Positions 8,175 to 17,305 of a stretch of DNA of 64,000 nucleotides are shown piece after piece. A program made the translations under genes and the position numbers. The stretch is from Hallerella sp963656065. Lineage in GTDB: Bacteria; Fibrobacterota; Fibrobacteria; Fibrobacterales; Fibrobacteraceae. Numbering within the stretch: the first letter of the stretch is position 1; each line of letters begins with the position of its first letter. A model generated the notes under the pieces. It did no database searches. It had not been told where the DNA came from and saw only the letters and a program-made list of their open reading frames with translations. The DNA is taken from NCBI GenBank assembly GCA_963656065.1, contig CAVKGV010000009.1:1-64000 (forward strand), in the 5' to 3' direction.

Positions 8175-9626
8175 ATGCTTCGCGGAAACAAGCTCGAACT
8201 GCTGCTGCATATTCTCTTTGACTACCTTGCGCTGTCGATTTGCTTTGCGCTTGCGTTCTGGGTGCAGTTTCACAGCGGATGGATTCCGGACAAGTTTGCT
8301 CCGGCAAAGATGCTTTCGGAATATACCCGGGCGGGATTCTTCCTGAATCTCGGCTGGTGTGCGCTTTTTGCTGTAACAGGGCTTTACCGCTCCTGGCTGT
8401 TGCTTTCGCGGACTCTGCAGCTGCTGCACGTCTTGCGGGCCGTCTTTATCGGAATCGCCGCGATTCTTCTCGGGCTTTTCGGCTCGGAATTCATTGGACG
8501 GCTGATTACGGGAGCGCCTCTTTTTGGAAACTACGTCTATGGGTCGCGCTTCAAGTGGATTCTGATTTACGGAATCGGCGTCTTTCTTTCGGTGGGCGGT
8601 TTTCGGATGCTCGTCGCCGCCTTTTTGCGGTATATGCTGCGCAAGGGCTTCGGGGCGAACAAGCTGCTCGTGCTCGGGACGACGGCTGCCGGGAAGAATG
8701 TTGCCGAGGCTTTTGCGAAGGCTCCGGAACGCGGACAGAAAGTCGTCGGATTTTTAGACGAGCATTACCAGGTGATGGAACATTCGTTCGCGGGATTTCC
8801 CGTCCTCGGAAAATATTCCGATTTGGCTGGCATTGTAAAGAAAAACAAGATATCGGGAATCGTCATTTCGCATGACAGCTCCTCGCTCCAGGAAATTACG
8901 CGCGTCTTGGCCTGGGTCTGCGACTTGCCGCTCCACATTTACGTGATACCCGGGCTTTACAACGTCATCAGCGGGCATTACAAGACGAACCTTGTCCACG
9001 GTTTCGAGCTGCAGGAGCTTTTCGCCTACAACATGCCGCCCTGGCAGGTCCGCGTCAAGCGGATTCTCGACATTGTCGTCGCATCGCTACTCCTTCTCTG
9101 CTCGCTTCCCGTGACGCTTCTCGCGGCTCTTGCCGTAAAGCTCGATTCCAAGGGCCCGGTCTTTTATTCGCAGGAACGTGTCGGACTTTACGGCAAACGC
9201 TTTATGGTCCACAAGTTCCGCACGATGTTTACGGATGCGGAAAAGAACGGTGCGCAGTGGGCGACGAAAAACGATCCGCGCATCACCCGTGTGGGGCGTT
9301 TCCTCCGCAAAACGAGAATCGATGAACTGCCGCAGCTTCTGTGCGTCCTGAAAGGCGACATGAGCATGGTGGGTCCGCGGCCCGAACGCGCCGTGTTTAT
9401 CGAAAAGCTGCGCGAACAGATTCCGTTTTACATCGGGCGTCTCAAGATGAAACCCGGGCTTACCGGCTGGGCGCAGGTCCGCTACCATTACGATACGAGC
9501 ATCGAAGATGTCCAGAAAAAATTGGAATATGACATGTATTACTATGAAAATATGTCTCTCCTGCTCGACTTGCAGATTCTGTTCCGGACGGTTTATGTCG
9601 TGCTCACAGGAAAAGGAGCTCAATGA
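8175..9626 (+). CDS. Undecaprenyl-phosphate sugar phosphotransferase (WbaP/WcaJ type)
   Basis: At 483 residues this is a full-length exopolysaccharide-type polyprenyl glycosylphosphotransferase. Four or five N-terminal membrane helices (about 10-155) lead into a Rossmann-like CoA-binding_3 domain (LLVLGTTAAGKNVAEAF at about 165-180) and then a final membrane helix and the catalytic sugar transferase domain with KFRTMFTDAE, DELPQLLCVLKGDMSMVGPRPE and the GLTGWAQV motif. It starts lipid-linked polysaccharide synthesis at the inner membrane. It is the second such enzyme within 4 kb; unlike the first it has the standard N-terminus. The stop codon overlaps the nadC start (ATGA). Confidence 0.93.
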   Translation: MLRGNKLELLLHILFDYLALSICFALAFWVQFHSGWIPDKFAPAKMLSEYTRAGFFLNLGWCALFAVTGLYRSWLLLSRTLQLLHVLRAVFIGIAAILLGLFGSEFIGRLITGAPLFGNYVYGSRFKWILIYGIGVFLSVGGFRMLVAAFLRYMLRKGFGANKLLVLGTTAAGKNVAEAFAKAPERGQKVVGFLDEHYQVMEHSFAGFPVLGKYSDLAGIVKKNKISGIVISHDSSSLQEITRVLAWVCDLPLHIYVIPGLYNVISGHYKTNLVHGFELQELFAYNMPPWQVRVKRILDIVVASLLLLCSLPVTLLAALAVKLDSKGPVFYSQERVGLYGKRFMVHKFRTMFTDAEKNGAQWATKNDPRITRVGRFLRKTRIDELPQLLCVLKGDMSMVGPRPERAVFIEKLREQIPFYIGRLKMKPGLTGWAQVRYHYDTSIEDVQKKLEYDMYYYENMSLLLDLQILFRTVYVVLTGKGAQ

Positions 9627-10489
9627 TGTATGGTGATAATTCTACGCCGGTGTTCCCGGTAGAAGACGCTTTGACCTTGATCCGCCTCGCGCTCAAGGAG
9701 GATGTACGCACGGGCGATGTGACGAGCCTCTGGACCATTCCGGAAAACCAGACGGAACACGCTCGTCTCATCGCCAAGGAAGATGGCGTCTTGGCGGGGC
9801 TTCCGATAATCGACCTGGTCTTTCAGGAACTCAAGGCGAACGTGAAAGTGAAGCTTTGCAAGCGCGACGGCGACGTGGTAAAAATCGGGGACCTGATTGC
9901 CGAACTCGACGGGACTACGCGGGAACTTCTGACGGGAGAGCGGACTCTTCTGAACTTTATCCAGCAGCTTTCCGGCGTGGCGACGGTCGCCCACAGGTTC
10001 CAGGAAGTTTTGAAGGCGGGATGCACGAAAGTTCTCGATACCCGGAAAACGATTCCCGGATTCCGCACGTTGCAAAAATACGCGGTCCGCGTCGGCGGAG
10101 GAAGCAACCACCGGATGGGACTTTTCGACATGGTTCTCGTGAAGGACAACCATATCGCGGCATGCGGTGGCGTTCTCGAAGCGCTTGCCGTGGTCAAGAA
10201 GCATAACGACCGGAATTTGATGGTCGAAATGGAAGTCGAAAATCTCGATGAGCTGAAAAAGCTTCTGAACAAGGGCGTCGATGTCATCATGCTCGACAAC
10301 ATGTCCAACGAAATGATGGCGGAAGCCCTGAAGATCATCCGGGAAAGCGGTGACAAGGTCTTGGTGGAAGGCTCGGGCAATATGACGCTCGAACGGGCGA
10401 AGGAAATCGCGACGCTCGGATTAGACTACATTTCGGTCGGCGCTTTGACGCACAGTGTCAAGGCTCTGGACATTTCGATGAGAATCTGA
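9623..10489 (+). CDS. nadC: Nicotinate-nucleotide diphosphorylase (carboxylating)
   Basis: NadC converts quinolinate and PRPP to nicotinate mononucleotide, CO2 and pyrophosphate in de novo NAD synthesis. The 288-residue protein has the full family length. It shows the N-terminal EDVRTGDVTS segment, the DTRKTIPGFRTLQKYAVR signature, the active-site stretch NHRMGLFDMVLVKDNHI, and the C-terminal glycine-rich phosphate-binding ends EGSGNM and YISVGALTHS. The ATG at 9623 overlaps the previous stop by four bases, and the stop overlaps the coaX start by one base, indicating translational coupling in an operon of unrelated metabolic functions. Confidence 0.96.
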   Translation: MMYGDNSTPVFPVEDALTLIRLALKEDVRTGDVTSLWTIPENQTEHARLIAKEDGVLAGLPIIDLVFQELKANVKVKLCKRDGDVVKIGDLIAELDGTTRELLTGERTLLNFIQQLSGVATVAHRFQEVLKAGCTKVLDTRKTIPGFRTLQKYAVRVGGGSNHRMGLFDMVLVKDNHIAACGGVLEALAVVKKHNDRNLMVEMEVENLDELKKLLNKGVDVIMLDNMSNEMMAEALKIIRESGDKVLVEGSGNMTLERAKEIATLGLDYISVGALTHSVKALDISMRI

Positions 10490-11343
10490 TGCCGCGAATC
10501 CGAAAGTTGGGAACAAGAAAGTCGGGGCGCGGACAGGAACCTTTTTCGTTTACCGTCGATGTGGGAAATTCGCACACGGTTCTCGGCATTTTCAAGGGCG
10601 ACAAGGTCGTCGATCATTGGCGGCTTACGACGCGCAAGGAGACGACATCCGACGAGTTGATGAATCGGGTCAGCGGGCTTATCCGGTTCTCGGAAATTCC
10701 CATAGAATCCATCACGCATGTCGGGCTTTCGACGGTCGTTCCCGTACTCGAACGGACATGGGTCAAGGCGTTGCAGACTTTCATCAAGCGTCCCGTCCAG
10801 GTCGTCAGTTCCAAAAATTGCCTGGACTGCCCGATAGCCTACCCGAACCCCGGAACGCTCGGAGCGGACCGTCTCTGCAACATCATCGCGCTCAGGGACC
10901 GCGGATTCTCGGATGCGATCGTCATCGATATGGGAACCGCGACAACTTTTGACGTGATGAAAGACGGAGGCTTTGCCGGAGGGATCATTATTCCGGGAAT
11001 TAGCGCTAGCCTGGACGTCTTGACGGAAAAGGCGGCACGACTCCTTCCTGTAAGCATCAAGTGGCCGGAAAAGCTCATCGCGAACAATACGGACGATGCC
11101 ATTCGCGCGGGCCTTTTGTTCGGGTTCATGGCGGAACTTGAAACGCTTGTGGAAAAAATTAAAAAGGAAATGGGGAAAAAGCATGTCCCGGTCTTTGCAA
11201 CGGGGGGCTGGGGCAGAACGGTCGTGGGACATACAAGCGTCATCGATACATACGATCCCTATTTGACGCTTGACGGCGTTCGTCTGGTTGCGCTGCACGG
11301 GAATTTGGCGGCGGAAACTATCGAAAGGGATTTGGAAGAATAA
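10489..11343 (+). CDS. coaX: Type III pantothenate kinase
   Basis: CoaX phosphorylates pantothenate in the first step of coenzyme A synthesis and is an ASKHA-fold enzyme. The phosphate-binding motif DVGNSHTVLG, the GADRLCNIIAL segment and the second phosphate motif IDMGTATTFDVM are all present. The protein is 284 residues; about 20 basic residues (PRIRKLGTRKSGRG) precede the normal family start. No better start codon is visible closer to the domain, and the overlap TGATG with the nadC stop supports translational coupling at this ATG. Confidence 0.94.
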   Translation: MPRIRKLGTRKSGRGQEPFSFTVDVGNSHTVLGIFKGDKVVDHWRLTTRKETTSDELMNRVSGLIRFSEIPIESITHVGLSTVVPVLERTWVKALQTFIKRPVQVVSSKNCLDCPIAYPNPGTLGADRLCNIIALRDRGFSDAIVIDMGTATTFDVMKDGGFAGGIIIPGISASLDVLTEKAARLLPVSIKWPEKLIANNTDDAIRAGLLFGFMAELETLVEKIKKEMGKKHVPVFATGGWGRTVVGHTSVIDTYDPYLTLDGVRLVALHGNLAAETIERDLEE

Positions 11344-11421
11344 ATTTCCGTTTTGACCTTGACGAAGGTAAAAAAAATTTTATCTTGCGGGTTAGATTTT
11401 TTTAACAGCAAGGAGACAAAT

Positions 11422-12147
11422 ATGTTTAAGAAAATCGCATTGGCTTTGGCTGTCGTCGCATCGAGCAGCTTTGCTACATACAACTATTTCTCGGTCGGCG
11501 AAGCGGGAACGGGACAGGTCGAAATCGGGTTTGCCCATACATGGCACGACGATTACTCCAGGAACGCTTTGTCTGTGAAGGGCGAATATGTCGTCATTCC
11601 GAACCTCGAACTCGCCCTCATGGGTTTGGGCTACCAGTTCGGCGACAATGACGGTTTCACGGCGCTTACGCTCGGAGCCCGCTACCAGTTCATGCCGATG
11701 CTCATCGCCGCTGTTGACGTGGATCTTCCGCTGAATTCGGAAGATGTCGTTGGATCGTATGATCCGTTTGCGATCTTTGCCGCCATCCAGTACACGCAGG
11801 AATTTATTCCGGGACTTACGCTCGGTTCCGAACTCGGCTTTGACTGGAAATTCGAAGATGAAGACTACGAAGAGGGATTGATGATGATGCTCCAGGCGGA
11901 ACTCGACTACACGATTGCATCGATCGGTCTCACGCCGTGGGTGGGTCTTGGATATAACCGTCAGCTCACGGATGATCAGGCTAATGGCAAAGAAACGTCC
12001 GGTTCGGGCGATGACCAGGTAACTTTCTGGGTCGGTGCCGGTTACGACATCAATGCGATGTTCTCTGTCAAGGCAAACTTTGTCATCACCCGTGGCGAAC
12101 TGGGGGATGCCCAGGAAATCAACGCCGCCCTCGACATCAATTTCTAA
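11422..12147 (+). CDS. Outer-membrane beta-barrel protein
   Basis: The 241-residue protein starts with a clear signal peptide (MFKKIALALAVVASSSFA) and continues as alternating aromatic and polar strands typical of an eight- to ten-strand barrel, ending in phenylalanine (LDINF) as barrel proteins do. The ATG at 11422 is preceded by AAGGAGA at the right distance; the longer in-frame start at 11353 would put a hydrophilic stretch before the signal peptide and is rejected. Specific function is unknown. A hairpin with a T run follows the stop codon. Confidence 0.85.
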   Translation: MFKKIALALAVVASSSFATYNYFSVGEAGTGQVEIGFAHTWHDDYSRNALSVKGEYVVIPNLELALMGLGYQFGDNDGFTALTLGARYQFMPMLIAAVDVDLPLNSEDVVGSYDPFAIFAAIQYTQEFIPGLTLGSELGFDWKFEDEDYEEGLMMMLQAELDYTIASIGLTPWVGLGYNRQLTDDQANGKETSGSGDDQVTFWVGAGYDINAMFSVKANFVITRGELGDAQEINAALDINF

Positions 12148-12175
12148 GCGTCAAAACTTCGGTCTTGCGCAAAAA

Positions 12176-12201
12176 GGCTCGCTTCCCGGCGGGTCTTTTT
12201 T
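12176..12201 (+). terminator. Rho-independent terminator after the beta-barrel gene
   Basis: A seven-base stem with two G-T wobble pairs (GGCTCGC/GCGGGTC) and loop TTCCCG is followed by six T residues. Confidence 0.75.
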
Positions 12202-12231
12202 CTATATAGGGAATTAAAAATCGGAGTCTCT

Positions 12232-13164
12232 ATGCGTTGCTTGGTTACCGGCGGTGCCGGCTTTTTGGGAAGTCATTTGTGCGAACGTCTGCTCGCAGAC
12301 GGCCACGAGGTCATCTGCCTTGACAACTTCTTTACAGGTCGCCGGATAAACGTGGAACATTTGCGCGGAAATCCCAACTTCGAACTGGTCCGCCACGACG
12401 TCACGGAACCGATTCTTCTCGAAGTGGATCGCATCTTTAATCTGGCCTGTCCGGCAAGCCCCATCCATTACCAGTTCAACCCGGTCAAGACGATCAAGAC
12501 TAGCGTTATGGGCGCTATCAATATGCTGGGACTTGCAAAACGTGTCCATGCGCGGATTTTGCAGGCTTCGACGAGTGAAGTCTATGGCGACCCGGACGTG
12601 CACCCGCAAACGGAAGACTACTGGGGAAACGTCAACCCGATAGGCATCCGCAGCTGCTATGACGAAGGCAAGCGCGTTGCGGAAACGCTCTTCATGGACT
12701 ATCACCGCCAGAACCATGTCGATATTCGGATTGTTCGAATTTTCAACACTTACGGTCCGCGGATGCTTTCAAACGACGGCCGCGTGGTGAGCAATTTCAT
12801 CGTGCAGGCTCTTCGGGGCGAAGACATCACCATCTATGGTTCGGGGGAACAGACGCGCAGCTTCTGCTACGTTTCGGATTTAGTCGAGGCTCTTGTCCGC
12901 ATGATGGACCAGGACGACTGTATCGGGCCGGTGAACATCGGAAATCCGCATGAATTTACCATGCTCGAACTAGCGGAAAAGGTTATCGCGCTGACGCACA
13001 GCAAGAGCAAAATTTCATTCCTGAGCCTCCCGGGAGACGATCCGAAAAAACGGAAGCCCGACATTTCCCGGGCGAAGAGGGCGCTTTCCGGGTGGGAACC
13101 TTCGGTCGAACTGGAAAAAGGCCTCGAAAAAACAATCGCCTATTTTAAATCCACTTTGAAATAA
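12232..13164 (+). CDS. UDP-glucuronate decarboxylase (UDP-xylose synthase), extended SDR
   Basis: This 310-residue extended short-chain dehydrogenase converts UDP-glucuronate to UDP-xylose. It has the NAD-binding motif TGGAGFLGSHL at residues 6-16, the substrate loop ACPASPIHYQ, the STSEVYGDP segment with the catalytic Ser/Thr region, the active-site YDEGKR pair (Tyr and Lys spaced by three residues) and the C-terminal motif RSFCYVSDLVE. These signatures are specific for UXS rather than UDP-glucose epimerase. UDP-xylose is used for polysaccharide or glycan synthesis. GGAG precedes the ATG. Confidence 0.93.
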   Translation: MRCLVTGGAGFLGSHLCERLLADGHEVICLDNFFTGRRINVEHLRGNPNFELVRHDVTEPILLEVDRIFNLACPASPIHYQFNPVKTIKTSVMGAINMLGLAKRVHARILQASTSEVYGDPDVHPQTEDYWGNVNPIGIRSCYDEGKRVAETLFMDYHRQNHVDIRIVRIFNTYGPRMLSNDGRVVSNFIVQALRGEDITIYGSGEQTRSFCYVSDLVEALVRMMDQDDCIGPVNIGNPHEFTMLELAEKVIALTHSKSKISFLSLPGDDPKKRKPDISRAKRALSGWEPSVELEKGLEKTIAYFKSTLK

Positions 13165-13206
13165 ATTTGTATAAATTGGAAAGGAATTTAACCGTTTGAG
13201 GTACCT

Positions 13207-14196
13207 ATGAACATGATTATCGGCGTTGCTGTCCTGGTAGCGATTATCGTTGCAATTATCCTGCTTGCGTTTATCGCGAAGTTTTTCAGCCTTTGGCTCC
13301 AGGCGCTGTTTTCCAAGGCGGGCGTGAGCATGTTCCAGCTTATCGGGATGCGGCTCCGCAAGGTGCCGCCCAAGGTCATCGTGGATTCCCGGATTCTCAG
13401 CTGCAAGGCGGGAATGCCTGTCGATACGAATCTTCTCGAAGCGCATTTTATGTCTGGCGGAAACGTCATCCGCGTGGTCCAGGCGTTGATCGCGGCGAAC
13501 AAGGCGAACATCAAGTTGGATTTTAAACAGGCCGCGGCGATAGACCTTGCCGGTCGAAACGTCCTCGAAGCGGTCCAGATGTCCGTGAACCCGAAGGTTA
13601 TCGAAACTCCGCGCGTGAGTGCCGTCGCTCTCGACGGTATCCAGCTCCATGCGGTGACCCGCATCACGGTTCGCGCGAGCATCCAGAAGCTCGTCGGCGG
13701 CGCCGGCGAGGAAACGGTTGTCGCCCGTGTCGGCGAGGGAATCGTCTCTTCAATCGGAAGCGCCAAGAGCCACAAGGACGTGCTGGAAAACCCGAACATG
13801 ATTTCGAAGAAAGTTCTCGCTTCGGGTCTCGATGCCGGAACCGCGTTTGAAATCCTTTCGATTGACATTGCCGATGTCGATGTCGGGCAGAACATCGGTG
13901 CGATTTTGGAAACGGACCGCGCCGAAGCGGACAAGAAAATCGCCCAGGCGAAGGCGGAAGAACGTCGCGCGATGGCTTTTGCCGCCGAGCAGGAAATGAA
14001 GGCGAAGGTCATGGAAATGCGCGCAAAGCTCGTGGAAAGCGAAGCGCAGGTCCCGATGGCGATGGCGGACGCTCTCCGTTCCGGGCATCTCGGCGTGATG
14101 GACTATTACAACATGAAGAACATCCAGGCCGATACGCAGATGCGCACGCAGCTCGGTCTCGGTGAAAATCAAGAACCTCACCAGACGAACACCTAA
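13207..14196 (+). CDS. floA: Flotillin-like protein FloA
   Basis: The 329-residue protein matches the FloA (former YqfA) family, which scaffolds functional membrane microdomains. An N-terminal hydrophobic hairpin (about 5-25) anchors it to the inner face of the membrane; an SPFH domain follows, and the C-terminal part contains the long Ala/Glu/Lys coiled coil with repeated KAEERRAMAFAAEQEMKAK-type heptads. GAGG lies ahead of the ATG. A small membrane protein gene follows after 15 nt and is probably cotranscribed. Confidence 0.93.
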   Translation: MNMIIGVAVLVAIIVAIILLAFIAKFFSLWLQALFSKAGVSMFQLIGMRLRKVPPKVIVDSRILSCKAGMPVDTNLLEAHFMSGGNVIRVVQALIAANKANIKLDFKQAAAIDLAGRNVLEAVQMSVNPKVIETPRVSAVALDGIQLHAVTRITVRASIQKLVGGAGEETVVARVGEGIVSSIGSAKSHKDVLENPNMISKKVLASGLDAGTAFEILSIDIADVDVGQNIGAILETDRAEADKKIAQAKAEERRAMAFAAEQEMKAKVMEMRAKLVESEAQVPMAMADALRSGHLGVMDYYNMKNIQADTQMRTQLGLGENQEPHQTNT

Positions 14197-14211
14197 TCCG
14201 TAGCGGTCTTT

Positions 14212-14835
14212 ATGGAAAGCCTTCTGATTCTTTTGGCGATTGTCGCACTCCAGGTCGGAGCCGCATGGCTCAAGAAGCGTGTCGGCGAAAGCAAGAATCT
14301 TTCCTTGCCCGAGGAAACTTCCGAGGAGTATCGCGATGAACGCGAAGAAGAAAACGATTCTTCGTCGGATGTGGAAACTTCGGACTCCCTGCAGGACTTG
14401 ATTCGCAAGTTCCGGGAAGAACAGGCGAAGACGCTAGACGATTCCGAAGGAAACTCCGAGGAAATTTCACCGGGATATTTTGACGTCCCGGTTCCCGAAG
14501 AGTTGCCCAAACCGGAACCTGTCTTGGTTTCTCCCCGCTCTTCCGAACCTGTCGAAAAGGAAAGTGTTTCCAAAAAAATTTTTGAAGACCGTTTTCCGAA
14601 CGCCGCGGAATCGACCTGCTTGCCTTTCCCGGAAAAGCATGTGGAAACCGAACAGCTTTCGGTTCCCGCCGCTTCCGCTGAACCTGAATTTGAACGGCAT
14701 TTAAAGCCTGCGACGGTTCGAACGAATTTCGAGTTTTCGAAGGAAAATGCCCGGAAAGGATTCCTCTGGGCGAGAGTTCTGGAAGATCCGCGGTTTAAGA
14801 GGCGTTCCCCGATGCCGCTCAGTTGCCGGCGTTAG
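14212..14835 (+). CDS. Uncharacterised single-pass membrane protein
   Basis: Not recognised. The 207-residue protein has one N-terminal membrane helix (MESLLILLAIVALQVGAAW), then a highly charged, Glu- and Ser-rich cytoplasmic-type region that looks disordered, and a short folded-looking end around EFSKENARKGFLWARVLEDP. It directly follows floA and may be part of the same transcript; small membrane partners next to flotillin genes are common, but no specific homology is visible. Its last 17 bases overlap the end of the convergent PspC-domain gene. Confidence 0.7.
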   Translation: MESLLILLAIVALQVGAAWLKKRVGESKNLSLPEETSEEYRDEREEENDSSSDVETSDSLQDLIRKFREEQAKTLDDSEGNSEEISPGYFDVPVPEELPKPEPVLVSPRSSEPVEKESVSKKIFEDRFPNAAESTCLPFPEKHVETEQLSVPAASAEPEFERHLKPATVRTNFEFSKENARKGFLWARVLEDPRFKRRSPMPLSCRR

Positions 14836-15007
14836 GAATCAGCATCCAGCAGATGAGATAGGCGAGAAGCCCGGTCCCAAAAGAAAGCAACGTGCCGAGA
14901 ATCCAGAGAATGCGGACTATTGTTGCGTCGATTCCAAAGTATTCGCCGATGCCGCCACAGACACCGGCGATTTTTACGTTCTCGCTTGAAAGGGTCAGTC
15001 TTTTCAT
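14819..15007 (-). CDS. PspC domain protein
   Basis: A 62-residue stand-alone PspC domain. The family core KIAGVCGGIGEYFGID near the N-terminus and the hydrophobic half WILGTLLSFGTGLLAYLICW are both present. PspC proteins are small inner-membrane proteins linked to envelope stress responses; this minimal form is common outside the Proteobacteria. AAAGGAT precedes the ATG. It is convergent with the membrane protein gene and overlaps its 3' end by 17 nt. Confidence 0.9.
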   Translation of the reverse strand: MKRLTLSSENVKIAGVCGGIGEYFGIDATIVRILWILGTLLSFGTGLLAYLICWMLIPNAGN

Positions 15008-15071
15008 TTGGGCATCCTTTGGGTTGTAAAGTTTACAAATAATGTAGTCATTTTTCCTTTGAAAAACACGC

Positions 15072-15896
15072 TCAATAAAGCAAAACCGCTCCCATGCGAA
15101 ATTTCCACCAGCCGTCGTTCTGCATCAGTTTTCCGGGGCTGTATTCCGCATAGAATCCCAGGGGATTTTTCATCTTGATGAAAGCGTTTACGCCGATGGT
15201 CGTCACGTTAGCCCGTTTGGCGTAGGCGGGCAGATTTTCCTTGCCGTGGGTATTGTCTAGAATGTCCAGATACCATCCGTAGCCCCTTACGGTCGAACCC
15301 GCACTGTTCAAAGCCATGCGCTCGTAATTGGCATAGGCTCCCAAGGCGAAATTTTCCCCGATGTCGAATAAGGCTCCGCCTCCAAAATTGTAGAGAATGA
15401 ATCCGTCGAAACGCCCGAAGTAATCGTCGGCTTTAGGTTCGTAATCGTCATTCTGTTCGTTGAGATAAAATCCTCCGACAAATGATATGCCTGCGCCTAG
15501 ATAGAACGGCCCAATCCATTGGACTAAGCTGGGACGGATTCCGATGTCAAACGGGATTGTAATCGGAATGGAAAGGAATGCGCCGCCTTTTTGCTTCCAA
15601 AGGGAATAGTTTAGCGAAACGAGGCTGGCTTTTAAGCTTAAGGAACCGCCGGCAATTCCGACTTCATGATGCAAAGACGATATCGTTCTGTCCTCGCCTG
15701 CGGAAGCAAGAGTTGTCCCGACTTCTACAAAACGATACTTTTTTTCATCCGTCGAATATTTTGTCGCCGCCGCCTCTCCCAATAGATTTCCCGAAGAGGA
15801 AACTGCGCAACCGGAAAAAAAGATGACAACGCGGTTAGGACAAGGAAGATTGGTTTATTGCAAAGGCTTTGTTGCGAAAAAAGATTTTTTTTCCAT
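15072..15896 (-). pseudogene. Outer-membrane lipoprotein/beta-barrel gene with broken signal peptide
   Basis: An intact barrel-like reading frame runs from about 15855 down to 15072 and ends in the aromatic residue pattern of outer-membrane proteins (GAVLLY). It has no ATG of its own; the longest formal start is a TTG at 15782. Upstream in the same frame an ATG at 15896 gives only 13 codons before a TAA at 15857-15855. In another frame the gap reads NKPIFLVLTALSS, a clear lipoprotein signal core, and the main frame resumes with FFSGCAVSSSGN, a lipobox. The two pieces join if a T7 run (A7 on the plus strand, 15815-15821) gains one base and an A8 run (T8 at 15885-15892) loses one. Function is unknown. 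Confidence 0.7.
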
Positions 15897-16055
15897 AGTT
15901 ATTTGTTGAATGATTTTTGCAGTAAAAAGATAAATAAATATCCTATCTCATTCCAATTTCCTTCGTAAACAAATATTTTCGGATATTCGGTAATCATTTC
16001 CGCCTCGAAAAGCGTTATAGCGGGTAGTCTCTCATTTCAACCAAAGGAGGAAAAA

Positions 16056-17246
16056 ATGAGAAAAAGACACCTGTGGCAGATGCTGCCTTTCCTTTTCACG
16101 GCGATTTTGGGACAAGCCTGTTCCGAAGGCGCAAATTCCGGCCCGGAAAGCTCCGGGAATGTTCCCGTCCATTTTGACGTGGCGCGTTCGAGCGTGCCGC
16201 TTTCGGACAGTCTCGTGCTGGATTTGGTCGGCCCGGATACGATTCATGCGGTTTTGTTGGGCGATTCCAATACATTCAGCCAGAAGCTCGCTCCCGGTGA
16301 CTGGAATTTCTATGCCAAGTTCTATGCGAACGGGATTCTGGTGGAGCAGGGGGAAGCGCAAGCGAAGCTTTCCGCGGGCGACGAGGTTTCCGTTTCGATT
16401 GCGATGCATGCCGTGGCGGGATTTCTCTATGTGCGGATTCCGCTCGGGCTCGATAATGCGGTGGAAATCGCTAGCGGCACGCTTGCCGTTCGGGCGGAAG
16501 GTTTTTCGAAATCCTACCCGTTTGAATTCGGGGATATGGAAGCTTCCGCGGTGACGGAAATGCTCCGGATCGGGACGGAATATTCCGTACAAATTCACTT
16601 GTTCGCGAAAAACGGCGATACTTTGTTCGTTTCGGATTCCAAGGTGACGATTGACGGGGAAAATTTCGCCATCGACTGGCTGCTGAATGCGCTTTATGCA
16701 AAAATCCAGCTGGAAATTTCGAACGATTCGGTCAAGACGCTTTCCGCGGTGGCGCATTTGCCGTCAAGGCTTCGCACGCCAAAGCCCGGAAATCTCTTTG
16801 TCACGGAATTTATGACGGAGGGAAAGGCGGAATTTGTGGAACTTTACAATGCGACCTTGGACACTTTAAATCTGGACGACTGCGAATTGCTCGCGACTAG
16901 CGGAAGCTCGCTGAAGGCGGTGACTGATTCTTCGTTTACGGCGAGGCTCGCCCCGGATTCCTATCTAGTGTTCGGAACGGATTCCTGTGAAAACAAGGAT
17001 GTCCGGGCGTCGCTTTCGATGCCTGGAACCAAAGGCTCTATCGTGTTTCGCTGTGCCGGAGAAACGATGGATTCGCTGTCCTATACGAACGCAAAAATCG
17101 CGGATTCGCTTGGAGTGAGTGGGTTTCCGGTTGATTCCAAGCTGAGCGTGCAACTGCCGGTTGCGGGTTACAGGAATCGTTCGGATGGGAGCTCCTGGTG
17201 CGCCGGCGAATTTTCAAAGCATGCCGTAGCCAGTTGCAAAAATTAA
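16056..17246 (+). CDS. Lipoprotein with lamin-tail-like domain
   Basis: A 396-residue secreted lipoprotein. The signal peptide ends in a lipobox with Cys22 (ILGQAC). Residues about 25-230 form an Ig-like or carbohydrate-binding-like beta region with no family recognised. Residues about 245-380 match the lamin-tail domain fold: the strand LFVTEFMTEGKAEFVELYN is followed by LDTLNLDDCELL, both typical of bacterial LTD proteins, which are cell-surface or secreted and often carried by nucleases and adhesins. No catalytic domain is visible. The start is well supported by AAAGGAGG upstream of the ATG. Confidence 0.75.
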   Translation: MRKRHLWQMLPFLFTAILGQACSEGANSGPESSGNVPVHFDVARSSVPLSDSLVLDLVGPDTIHAVLLGDSNTFSQKLAPGDWNFYAKFYANGILVEQGEAQAKLSAGDEVSVSIAMHAVAGFLYVRIPLGLDNAVEIASGTLAVRAEGFSKSYPFEFGDMEASAVTEMLRIGTEYSVQIHLFAKNGDTLFVSDSKVTIDGENFAIDWLLNALYAKIQLEISNDSVKTLSAVAHLPSRLRTPKPGNLFVTEFMTEGKAEFVELYNATLDTLNLDDCELLATSGSSLKAVTDSSFTARLAPDSYLVFGTDSCENKDVRASLSMPGTKGSIVFRCAGETMDSLSYTNAKIADSLGVSGFPVDSKLSVQLPVAGYRNRSDGSSWCAGEFSKHAVASCKN

Positions 17247-17305
17247 AACGATTTGATTCGGTTTTTGTGGACTTGTTTTTTGAAACATCGTTTCGAAATC
17301 AGGTC

